DNA from: Stenotrophomonas terrae
GTDB lineage: Bacteria > Pseudomonadota > Gammaproteobacteria > Xanthomonadales > Xanthomonadaceae
DNA: 64,000 nucleotides
Assembly: GCF_001431465.1 (NCBI RefSeq)
Contig: NZ_LDJJ01000017.1
Coordinates: forward strand, 1 to 64,000
Direction: 5' to 3'
Of this stretch, positions 7,460-15,729 are shown piece by piece (within the stretch, counting starts at the first letter, position 1; each line of letters opens with the position of its first letter). Below the pieces are notes generated by a model. The model searched no databases. It had not been told where the DNA came from and saw nothing but the letters and a program-made list of their open reading frames with translations. The translations under genes were made by a program, and so were the position numbers.

Positions 7460-8830
7460 ATGCCCATCCATTCCTCCATCCTCGAACTCATCGGCAATAC
7501 GCCCATCATCAAGGCCCAGCGCCTGGATGCCGGCGTGTGCGAGCTGTACCTCAAGATGGAGAGCGCCAACCCGGGCGGGTCGATCAAGGACCGTATTGGT
7601 CTGTCGATGATCGAGGCGGCCGAAAAACGCGGTGATCTCAAGCCGGGTGCGACACTGGTGGAAGGCACGGCCGGCAATACCGGCCTGGGCCTGGCGCTGG
7701 TGGCGCAGCAGAAGGGCTACAAGCTGATCCTCGTGGTTCCCGACAAGATGAGCCGGGAAAAGATCTTCAATCTGAAGGCCATGGGCGCCGAAGTGGTGCT
7801 GACCCGTTCGGACGTGGCCAAGGGCCACCCGGAGTACTACCAGGACCTGGCCAAGACCGTCGCTGACCGTACCCCGGGCGCCTACTTCATCAATCAGTTC
7901 GGCAACCCGGACAACCCGGCCGCGCACGAGTTCGGTACCGGCCCGGAGATCATCAAGCAGATGGGCGGTGACCTGGACGCGATCGTGTTCGGCTGCGGCA
8001 GCTCCGGCACCATGACCGGCCTGTCGCGCGCCTTCGCCAAGCTCTCGCCCAAGACCGAGCTGGTGCTGGCCGACCCTGTCGGCTCGATCCTGGCCGAGTA
8101 CATCAACGAGGGCACGCTGAACGAAAAGTCGGGCAGCTGGCTGGTGGAAGGCATCGGCGAGGATTTCCTGCCGGATATCGCCGATTTCAGCCGGGTCAAG
8201 AAGGCTTATGCCATCACTGATGCCGAGAGCTTCCATACCGCGCGCGAGCTGCTGGGCAAGGAAGGCATCCTCGGTGGCTCCTCGACCGGCACCCTGCTGG
8301 CCGCCGCGCTGAAGTACTGCCGCGAGCAGACCACGCCGAAGAAGGTGCTGGTGCTGGTGCCCGATACCGGCAACAAGTACCTGTCCAAGATGTACAACGA
8401 TTACTGGATGCTGGACAACGGTTTCCTGGAGCGCCCGCAGTTCGGCGACCTGCGCGACCTGATCCTGCGCCCCTACAGCCAGCGCGACACCGTGGTGGTG
8501 GGTCCGAAGGACCTGCTGACCACCGCCTACCAGCGCATGAAGCTGTACGACGTGTCGCAGCTGCCGGTGATGGATGGCAGCCAACTGGTCGGCATCATCG
8601 ACGAAAGCGACGTGCTTTTGCATGTATACGGCGATGAAGCCCGTTTCCGCGACCCGGTCTCGGTGGCCATGGTCAGCAAGCTGGACCGGCTGGACGTCAA
8701 ATCGCCGATCGAGGCATTGCTGCCGGTGTTCGACCGCGGCCAGGTGGCGATCATCACCGATGGTGATGTGTTCCTCGGTTTGATCACCCGCATCGACCTG
8801 CTGAACTACCTGCGTCGCCGCGTTCAGTAG
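7460..8830 (+). CDS. Cystathionine beta-synthase
   Basis: This 456-aa PLP enzyme condenses serine and homocysteine to cystathionine, the first step of reverse transsulfuration. The PLP lysine is K43 in GGSIKDR, and the phosphate loop appears as GTAGNTG (69-75). The C-terminal third (from about 335) carries two CBS repeats, seen as VSQLPVMDGSQLVGIIDESD and VAIITDGDVFLGLITRIDLL. These repeats separate it from plain cysteine synthases of about 310-330 aa. The next gene encodes a Cys/Met-metabolism PLP enzyme, so the two probably form a homocysteine-to-cysteine route. The start is the only good ATG near the conserved N-terminus. Confidence 0.92.
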   Translation: MPIHSSILELIGNTPIIKAQRLDAGVCELYLKMESANPGGSIKDRIGLSMIEAAEKRGDLKPGATLVEGTAGNTGLGLALVAQQKGYKLILVVPDKMSREKIFNLKAMGAEVVLTRSDVAKGHPEYYQDLAKTVADRTPGAYFINQFGNPDNPAAHEFGTGPEIIKQMGGDLDAIVFGCGSSGTMTGLSRAFAKLSPKTELVLADPVGSILAEYINEGTLNEKSGSWLVEGIGEDFLPDIADFSRVKKAYAITDAESFHTARELLGKEGILGGSSTGTLLAAALKYCREQTTPKKVLVLVPDTGNKYLSKMYNDYWMLDNGFLERPQFGDLRDLILRPYSQRDTVVVGPKDLLTTAYQRMKLYDVSQLPVMDGSQLVGIIDESDVLLHVYGDEARFRDPVSVAMVSKLDRLDVKSPIEALLPVFDRGQVAIITDGDVFLGLITRIDLLNYLRRRVQ

Positions 8831-8914
8831 GCCCGGCTGGTCCCCTCGTAAGAGGGGGCCACGGTAGATTCAGACAGCACTGATAGAATTTCGCCCCTTT
8901 AGCTGGAAGCCCTT

Positions 8915-10099
8915 ATGACGGATCAGCATTCACGCAGCCAGGACGGCGAGCGCGCCTTGTCGCTTGCCACGTTGGCCATCCACGGCGGGCAGTCGCCTGA
9001 CCCCAGCACCGGCGCAGTCATGCCGCCGATCTATGCCACCTCGACCTATGCGCAGTCCAGCCCGGGCGAGCATCAGGGCTTTGAATACTCACGCACGCAC
9101 AACCCGACCCGCTTCGCCTACGAGCGTTGCGTGGCCTCGCTGGAAGGCGGCACGCGCGGCTTCGCCTTCGCCTCGGGCATGGCGGCCAGCTCCACCGTGA
9201 TCGAGCTGCTGGATGCCGGCAGCCACGTGGTGGCGATGGATGACATCTACGGCGGCAGCTTCCGTCTGTTTGAGCGTGTGCGTCGCCGCACCGCCGCGCT
9301 GGATTTCAGCTTCGTCGACCTGACCGACCTGGCCGCGTTCGAGGCTGCGATCACGCCCAAGACCAAGATGGTGTGGATCGAAACCCCGACCAACCCGATG
9401 CTGAAGATCGTCGACATCGCTGCGGTGGCCGCCATCGCCAAGCGTCACGGCCTGACCGTGGTGGTGGACAACACCTTCGCCTCGCCGATGCTGCAGCGCC
9501 CGCTGGCGCTGGGCGCGGACCTGGTGCTGCATTCGGCCACCAAGTACCTCAATGGCCATTCCGACATGGTCGGCGGCATGGTGGTGGTGGGTGACAACGC
9601 CGAGCTGGGTGAGCAGATGGCCTTCCTGCAGAACTCCATCGGTGGCGTGCAGGGCCCGTTCGACAGCTTCCTGGCCCTGCGTGGCCTGAAGACCCTGCCG
9701 CTGCGCATGAAGGCGCATTGCGCCAATGCGATGGAACTGGCCACCTGGCTGGAAACCCATCCTGCCGTCGAGAAGGTGATCTACCCGGGCCTGGCCTCGC
9801 ATCCGCAGCATGAACTGGCGGGCAAGCAGATGGCCGGCTACGGCGGCATCGTCTCGATCGTGCTCAAGGGCGGTTTCGAAGCTGCCAAGCGTTTCTGCGA
9901 GCGAACCGAACTGTTCACCCTGGCCGAGTCCCTCGGCGGCGTGGAAAGCCTGGTCAACCACCCGGCGGTGATGACCCATGCTTCGATCCCGGTAGCCCGC
10001 CGCGAGCAGCTGGGCATCAGCGATGCGCTGGTGCGGTTGAGCGTGGGGGTGGAGGCAGTTGAAGACCTTGAAAACGACCTGAAGAGGGCGTTGGCTTGA
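8915..10099 (+). CDS. metB: Cystathionine gamma-synthase / gamma-lyase (MetB family)
   Basis: This 394-aa PLP enzyme belongs to the Cys/Met metabolism family. The cofactor lysine is K210 in SATKYLNGH, with Asp185 in VVVDNTFASP, and the substrate region ESLGGVESLVNHP is near the C-terminus. In xanthomonads the gene at this place is called metB and marks the left border of the LPS locus. Its position after cystathionine beta-synthase would also fit a gamma-lyase completing cysteine synthesis; sequence motifs alone do not separate the two. Its stop codon overlaps an in-frame TTG that could extend the wzm reading frame. Confidence 0.88.
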   Translation: MTDQHSRSQDGERALSLATLAIHGGQSPDPSTGAVMPPIYATSTYAQSSPGEHQGFEYSRTHNPTRFAYERCVASLEGGTRGFAFASGMAASSTVIELLDAGSHVVAMDDIYGGSFRLFERVRRRTAALDFSFVDLTDLAAFEAAITPKTKMVWIETPTNPMLKIVDIAAVAAIAKRHGLTVVVDNTFASPMLQRPLALGADLVLHSATKYLNGHSDMVGGMVVVGDNAELGEQMAFLQNSIGGVQGPFDSFLALRGLKTLPLRMKAHCANAMELATWLETHPAVEKVIYPGLASHPQHELAGKQMAGYGGIVSIVLKGGFEAAKRFCERTELFTLAESLGGVESLVNHPAVMTHASIPVARREQLGISDALVRLSVGVEAVEDLENDLKRALA

Positions 10100-10134
10100 G
10101 CCAGAGCCATAAGATTCAAGGTGGTAACTCGGTG

Positions 10135-10926
10135 ATGATGCGGCTCAGCTTGGCCTGTGAAATGGCCAAGCGCGACGTCTTCGCCAGGTATAAAGGTTCG
10201 GTTGTTGGATTGGCTTGGTCCTTCTTCTATCCGGTTCTGATGTTGGCTGTGTACACCTTCGTCTTCGGGGTGATCTTCCGCTCGCGTTGGAGTGGAACCC
10301 AAAGCACGCAGAATGGCGAAGGGCTGACCGGTGAGTTTGCACTGATCCTTTTTTCCGGCTTGGTGGTCTATGGTTTTTTTTCCGAATGTCTCAATAAGGC
10401 ACCTGGCCTGATTTCGGCAAACGCGCAGTTTGTGAAAAAGGTTGTTTTTCCACTTGAAGTATTGCCACTTTCCACGGCATTGGCGGCGTTGTTTCACATG
10501 CTTGTCAGTCTGGTTGTGCTGCTCATAGCGATGCTGATCTTGAAAGGCAATATCCCGGTTACTGCGGTTGCTTTCCCGCTGGTGATGTTGCCGCTGCTGT
10601 TCGCGACGCTGGGGTTGACGTGGTTGTTTTGTGCCTTGGGTGTCTATCTGCGGGATCTGTCGCAGATCATGCCGCTTGCCACCACCATGTTGCTCTTCCT
10701 TTCGCCGGTGTTCTATCCAATCACGGCGGTTCCCGAATCATTTCAACGGGTGGTCAAGCTTAATCCGATCACCGGCGTGATGGATGGTGTTCGCGATACT
10801 TTGATATTCGGGATATGGCCGGATTTCGGCCTGCTGTTCTGGCAGGTACTCCCGGGCTTGTTGCTGATGTTCGTCGGCTTGGCGGTCTTCCAATACTTGC
10901 GCAGAGGGTTTGCTGATGTCCTCTGA
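10135..10926 (+). CDS. wzm: O-antigen ABC transporter permease Wzm
   Basis: This inner-membrane permease of 263 aa belongs to the ABC-2 polysaccharide exporter type. It moves undecaprenyl-diphosphate-linked O-chain across the membrane with Wzt. About six hydrophobic helices are visible (WSFFYPVLMLAVYTFVFGVIF is the first). The conserved region DLSQIMPLATTMLLFLSPVFYP followed by NPITGVMDGVRD is typical of Wzm/KpsM/TagG. The start is placed at 10135, about 10 nt after AAGGTGG; the frame is also open to a TTG at 10096 overlapping the metB stop. The reading frame overlaps wzt by 11 nt, so the two are coupled. GC content drops from here. Confidence 0.9.
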   Translation: MMRLSLACEMAKRDVFARYKGSVVGLAWSFFYPVLMLAVYTFVFGVIFRSRWSGTQSTQNGEGLTGEFALILFSGLVVYGFFSECLNKAPGLISANAQFVKKVVFPLEVLPLSTALAALFHMLVSLVVLLIAMLILKGNIPVTAVAFPLVMLPLLFATLGLTWLFCALGVYLRDLSQIMPLATTMLLFLSPVFYPITAVPESFQRVVKLNPITGVMDGVRDTLIFGIWPDFGLLFWQVLPGLLLMFVGLAVFQYLRRGFADVL

Positions 10927-12262
10927 ATCCTTGATCCGTGTGGATAATCTCGGTAAGCGCTACGACATGTTTGCCAAGCCGGCAGATCGTTTGCTGCAGC
11001 TTGTCGCCGAGCCAATACGTAGCGGTCTGGGATTGGCGCCGAAGGTGCACAGCAAGGAAATATGGGCGTTACGCAACGTCAGTTTCGAAGTGTCGCGTGG
11101 AGAGGCTCTGGGCGTAATGGGCCGCAATGGCTCTGGCAAAAGCACCATGTTGCAGATGCTTTGCGGGACCCTCCGGCCCACGGAGGGGGAAGTCCATGTG
11201 GCCGGGCGGATATCGGCATTGCTCGAGCTGGGTGCTGGTTTCAATCCAGAGTTCACCGGGCGAGAAAATGTCTTTCTGAACGGGCGTCTGCTCGGCCTGG
11301 AGCAGGCTGTCATAGAAGAACGCTTCGATGACATCTGTGCCTTTGCAGATATCGGTCCTTACATAGACGAGGCAACCAAAACCTACTCCAGCGGCATGTT
11401 CGTGCGTCTCGCTTTTGCCGTGGCTACTTCAGTGGATGCGGATGTACTCATCGTGGATGAGGCACTGGCGGTCGGTGACGCACGTTTTCAGGCTCGTTGC
11501 ATGAAACGTATTCGACGGATCCAGGACGATGGTGCGTCGGTGCTGTTCGTCAGTCATGACGTGGCGGCAGTGAGGACATTGTGCCAGCGTGCGCTGTGGC
11601 TCGAACGCGGCACACTGAAGGACCTCGGGCCGGTGCTGCGGGTCAGTTCCCGTTACATGGAGTCCATCTTCGCCGATGACCCGGACGCGGCGCCGGCGGA
11701 GGAGCTTCCGCAGCCTGGTGTGGAAGTTGCTGGCGAGGAATCTTTGGAACTTCCTGCTGAAGACGTGCCCGTTGTTGTCCCTGCCGGTAAGCCATTGGCG
11801 CACTGGGGATCGCATGTCGGCTTGATCCGCAGCGTGACGTTGGAAAGCGTTGGCGCTGACACTGGTGCTGTTGACGTGCTCCAGTGGGGAAAGCGCTGCA
11901 GAGTAAGCATGGCAGTCAGGTTGCCCGAGGATTATTCGGCGCAGACGTTTTGCATTGCGTTCTCGATAAAGGACCTGCGCGGGCACGACATCGTTGTATC
12001 CAGCACCGCAGATGCCGATGCAGACCTGCCGGCAGGGTGGCGGGCCGGCGATGTCGTGCAGCTTGATTTCGAGTTCGAGAACGGCCTCGTTGAGGGGAAA
12101 TATTTTCTCGTTGCTGCTGTCGAGCGACGGATGGGGGCCGTCGTGGAATATTACGAGTACATCGAAGGCGTGCGCTTCTTCTCGGTTGCAAGTGAGCGGC
12201 GCTACTTCGGCATTTATCAGCCGAAAATCACACATGAATTCAAGGAGGTCCCTGGTGTCTGA
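10916..12262 (+). CDS. wzt: O-antigen ABC transporter ATP-binding protein Wzt, with C-terminal glycan-binding domain
   Basis: This is the ATPase of the O-polysaccharide exporter, 448 aa. Walker A is GRNGSGKST (69-77), the signature is YSSGM (157-161), and Walker B runs from VLIV to DE (177-182). The first about 245 residues are the nucleotide-binding domain. After a Pro/Glu-rich linker, residues of about 290-448 form an extra beta-rich domain, as in Wzt proteins that read the modified non-reducing end of the O-chain before export (E. coli O9a and O8 types). This extension predicts that a chain-end modification is made by another gene of the island. The ATG at 10916 overlaps wzm. Confidence 0.9.
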   Translation: MSSESLIRVDNLGKRYDMFAKPADRLLQLVAEPIRSGLGLAPKVHSKEIWALRNVSFEVSRGEALGVMGRNGSGKSTMLQMLCGTLRPTEGEVHVAGRISALLELGAGFNPEFTGRENVFLNGRLLGLEQAVIEERFDDICAFADIGPYIDEATKTYSSGMFVRLAFAVATSVDADVLIVDEALAVGDARFQARCMKRIRRIQDDGASVLFVSHDVAAVRTLCQRALWLERGTLKDLGPVLRVSSRYMESIFADDPDAAPAEELPQPGVEVAGEESLELPAEDVPVVVPAGKPLAHWGSHVGLIRSVTLESVGADTGAVDVLQWGKRCRVSMAVRLPEDYSAQTFCIAFSIKDLRGHDIVVSSTADADADLPAGWRAGDVVQLDFEFENGLVEGKYFLVAAVERRMGAVVEYYEYIEGVRFFSVASERRYFGIYQPKITHEFKEVPGV

Positions 12263-15200
12263 CAACCAGATCAATTCACAGGGATATTGGGACGGGCGCT
12301 TCGGCGAAGATTGGGAAGTATTGGGCGGGCGTCAACAATCGCGCTTCTTTGGCGCGGTGGCGCTGAACATGCTTCCGAGTTGGCTTGCTCGTGTAAGCAG
12401 GCAGCGGCAGTTGGCGTGGTGTGATTGGGGTTGTGCGCTCGGCGACGGCACCAATGAGCTGGCCCAAGGGTTGCCGGGAGTGCAGATGACCGGTGTGGAT
12501 TTTTCCGAGGTGGCGATTGTAGACGCCAATGCGAGATTTCCCGGGCAGCACTTTGTGACCGAAAACTGGTTGGACACGGCTGCTGGTTCTACTGTGGCTG
12601 GCTATGACGTGGTCTTCAGCTCCAACACGCTTGAACACTTTCATCAGCCTTGGGCGGTACTTGATTCCGTGGCTGCGCACGCACGGCACTGCCTGGTAAT
12701 GATGCTTCCTTACCGGGAACGAGAGCGCATTGAGGAACATCATGCGTCTTTCATGCCTGAAAATATCCCCCAGTTTGTGGGCGACAAGGTGCTGGTTCAT
12801 GTCCAGGTGAGGGACACTCGAGCTGACCAGCCCTGCTTCTGGCCGGGCGAGCAGGTGATGTTGGTCTGGGCTGAGCCGAACTGGCTGGCTGAGCAGCAGT
12901 TGTATTTGCAGGACGTGCATCTCGATCCGGAACCCGAAAGTACCCTTCGTGCGCAGGGCGATACTGTTGCCAACCTCGCCGCAGAGCTGAGCGGCGGCTT
13001 GGCAAAGATCCGGTCCAATGTAGCTGCGTCATCGGAACAGACTGCAGCAATGGACTCGATCCGCGACGCGCTGTCGCGTTGGAGATTGGTGTTCGAAGCT
13101 GCCAATGCCGCTACAGGACCTGCATGGGAGAATGAGGCCCGGCAGCGGAGCGAGCGTGATGCGGCCGTGCTTGATGAAGCCCTGCACAAGCTTGAGCCAT
13201 TGTTGCTTGGAAGTGATTTGCTGACCGCACTGCAGGACGCGAAAAGGCGACAGCAGCTGGCATTGAATGAAGTTCAGCAGGAGGTGCGTTCTCGTCAGCA
13301 GCTCGTGGCGGACGCATCGCAGCTGTTGAGTGAGGTGGAGAACCAACGATCAGCAGCTGATATCGCGCGCGTTGATGCAGAAAGGGCCATGCAGGTTGCG
13401 CTGCGGCTGAGTGAGCAAGCTATTGCATTGCTGGGGCCTTCAGTTGGCCAGCAGCTCGTTGAGCATGGGCCTGCGGGTGACAGCGATGACGCTCGCTACC
13501 AACGGACGCGGCTGCATTTGGCCTCGGTCGACAAAGAGTTGAGTGACGTCTATGCAAGTACCTCATGGCGGGTTACAACGCCGATAAGGGTATTGCGGCG
13601 TCTGCTCTCGCACCCGGTGCAGGAAATCAGGAATATCGTCGGCAAGGCACCTCGCCCGCTCCAAGGCATGGCAAGGTTCAGTGCACGTACGCTGCGCTCT
13701 GGTCGCCTCGATCCCAGTGACAAGGCGAAGCTCAAGCAAATGCTGTCGCCCTCGCCGCGGATTGCGATGGCTGATCCATCACTTCCCGTTGATTATTCGC
13801 ATCTGCCAATGCTGGCGCCGGTAAATGGCGGGCTCCCGGATGTATATGTCTGGGCGGTCATTGACTGGAACTTCCGTACCCAGCGCCCGCAGCATCTGGC
13901 TGCGGCGCTGGCTGCGAAAGGACATCGTGTTTTTTATATCTCCAACAACTTTGTTGACAGCTCCGATGCCGGCTTCAAGGTTGAGGCGCTGGATCAATCA
14001 GGTCGCTTGTTTCAGGTCAATCTCAACCAGGCGGGGGCGCCACAGATTTACCACGCCATGCCTGGTGCGAAGGCTGTGGCTGCCATTCGCTCAAGTCTGG
14101 CTGCATTGCTTGGATGGGCGCGTTCAAACAGTTGCATTTCGTTTGTCCAGCATCCGTATTGGTTGGAACCGGCTCAGTTTCTACCGAACAGCAAGTTGGT
14201 CTACGACTGCATGGATCACCATGGCGGATTTGAGGACAATGCCGATGAGATTCTTGCTGGTGAGAACCAGTTGATCCGGCAGGCAGATCTTCTGATCGTC
14301 ACTTCCCAGTGGCTCCATGATGAGCTGAGTTCATCGGCGCGAAGTATCGCGATGGTGCGGAATGCAACGGAGTACACGCATTTTTCGGAACGCCCGTCGA
14401 AGGTCTTCGCTGATAGTGCAGGCCGGCGCGTAATAGGCTACTACGGTGCAATTGCCGAGTGGTTTGATGCAGATCTGCTGCGCAAGCTGGCGTTGGATAA
14501 CCCAGACGCACTGGTCTTGATGGTCGGGCGTGACACGGCGGGTGTAGCTGGCGCGCTGTCCGATTTGAGCAATGTCCGGTTCGTGGGAGAGGTTGCCTAT
14601 GCGGAACTTCCGTATTGGCTGTACGGCTTTGATGTATGCCTGCTGCCCTTCAAGGTCATTCCGCTGACTCTGGCAACCAATCCGGTCAAGGTGTATGAGT
14701 ATTTGAGCGCTGGCAAGCCGGTCGTGTCGGTGGATTTGCCGGAGCTATCGCAGTTCGAAGGTCTTGTGCGTTTGGCAGCGGACCATGAGGGCTTTCTGGA
14801 GCAGGTAAAGTTGGCGCTTGCCGAGCCAAGCGGGGACCAGGCTTTGGAGCTGCCGCGCAAGCAGTTTGCTTCGAGGCAGACGTGGCTGCACAGGGCAACA
14901 ACCCTGGACAATGCGTTGGTTGCACTGCAGGAACCGTTGATCAGCATCATTGTGCTGACTTACAACAACCTGGATTACACGAAGCAATGCCTGCATAGCC
15001 TTGAGACTTACTCGGACTATGAGAACGTCGAGATCATTGTCGTGGACAATGCTTCGTCCGATGGCAGCCAGGAATTCCTTGCGGATTGGGCGGCGAACGA
15101 CCCGCGCTATACCTTCATCGCCAACGAGAGCAATCTTGGCTTCTCCGCAGGAAACAACGTAGGTCTGCGTGTTGCCAAGGGTGAGTATCTTGTCGTTCTC

Positions 15201-15701
15201 AATAACGACACCTATGTGACCCCAGGCTGGTTGCGCACCCTGCGCAATCAACTGTCGCGGCACCCGGGGGCTGGGTTGGCTGGCCCGGTTACCAATAACA
15301 TCGGTAACGAGGCACGAATCGAAATCAGTTATGACTCGATGGATGAAATGCTGGAGCGTGCCGGGAAATATACCCGCCTGCACGCGGGGCGCTCATTTGA
15401 TATCCATACCAGTGCTTTCTTCTGTGTGATGCTCACTCGCCAGGCATACGAGCGTGTCGGGGGATTGGACGAGCAGTTTGGTGTAGGGTTCTTCGAGGAT
15501 GACGACTATTGCCGTCGCCTTGAGCAGGCTGGTTTCAGCCGGTTGTGCGCGGAAGATGTCTTTGTGCATCACCATTTGTCAGCAAGTTTCGGGAAGCTGA
15601 AGGCCGAGGCGAGACAGGCACTATTTGAGAAGAACAAGGCTTTGTATGAAGCCAAGTGGGGCCCTTGGGTTCCGCACGATTATCGACGCCCGCCGTGCTA
15701 G
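12255..15701 (+). CDS. Trifunctional O-antigen protein: methyltransferase, coiled coil, two glycosyltransferases
   Basis: This 1148-aa protein starts at GTG 12255 with Shine-Dalgarno AAGGAGG and overlaps the wzt stop. Residues 1-215 look like a class I SAM-dependent methyltransferase: motif I is around CDWGCALGDGTNELA (56-70), with VVFSSNTLEHFH near 119-130. Residues of about 235-435 are charged, Ala/Gln-rich and predicted to be largely coiled coil. The motif TSWRVTTPIRVLRR (436-449), common in O-chain glycosyltransferases, follows. Residues of about 528-890 resemble a GT4/GT-B glycosyltransferase (VWAVIDWNFRTQRPQHLA, and NPVKVYEYLSAGKPVVS). Residues of about 895-1148 are a GT2 domain (IIVLTYNNLDYT, VVDNASSDGS, LNNDT, FFEDDDYCRRL). 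The combination suggests one enzyme that extends the O-chain and methylates its end. Exact sugars and linkages cannot be told from sequence. Confidence 0.85.
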   Translation: MSDNQINSQGYWDGRFGEDWEVLGGRQQSRFFGAVALNMLPSWLARVSRQRQLAWCDWGCALGDGTNELAQGLPGVQMTGVDFSEVAIVDANARFPGQHFVTENWLDTAAGSTVAGYDVVFSSNTLEHFHQPWAVLDSVAAHARHCLVMMLPYRERERIEEHHASFMPENIPQFVGDKVLVHVQVRDTRADQPCFWPGEQVMLVWAEPNWLAEQQLYLQDVHLDPEPESTLRAQGDTVANLAAELSGGLAKIRSNVAASSEQTAAMDSIRDALSRWRLVFEAANAATGPAWENEARQRSERDAAVLDEALHKLEPLLLGSDLLTALQDAKRRQQLALNEVQQEVRSRQQLVADASQLLSEVENQRSAADIARVDAERAMQVALRLSEQAIALLGPSVGQQLVEHGPAGDSDDARYQRTRLHLASVDKELSDVYASTSWRVTTPIRVLRRLLSHPVQEIRNIVGKAPRPLQGMARFSARTLRSGRLDPSDKAKLKQMLSPSPRIAMADPSLPVDYSHLPMLAPVNGGLPDVYVWAVIDWNFRTQRPQHLAAALAAKGHRVFYISNNFVDSSDAGFKVEALDQSGRLFQVNLNQAGAPQIYHAMPGAKAVAAIRSSLAALLGWARSNSCISFVQHPYWLEPAQFLPNSKLVYDCMDHHGGFEDNADEILAGENQLIRQADLLIVTSQWLHDELSSSARSIAMVRNATEYTHFSERPSKVFADSAGRRVIGYYGAIAEWFDADLLRKLALDNPDALVLMVGRDTAGVAGALSDLSNVRFVGEVAYAELPYWLYGFDVCLLPFKVIPLTLATNPVKVYEYLSAGKPVVSVDLPELSQFEGLVRLAADHEGFLEQVKLALAEPSGDQALELPRKQFASRQTWLHRATTLDNALVALQEPLISIIVLTYNNLDYTKQCLHSLETYSDYENVEIIVVDNASSDGSQEFLADWAANDPRYTFIANESNLGFSAGNNVGLRVAKGEYLVVLNNDTYVTPGWLRTLRNQLSRHPGAGLAGPVTNNIGNEARIEISYDSMDEMLERAGKYTRLHAGRSFDIHTSAFFCVMLTRQAYERVGGLDEQFGVGFFEDDDYCRRLEQAGFSRLCAEDVFVHHHLSASFGKLKAEARQALFEKNKALYEAKWGPWVPHDYRRPPC

Positions 15702-15729
15702 ATCCGGCAGGCTAAAACAGGGGAATGTA

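Noticed and set aside
7418..8623. A 401-codon minus-strand frame opposite cystathionine beta-synthase
   Set aside because: Antisense shadow of a certain gene with His/Gln-rich composition.
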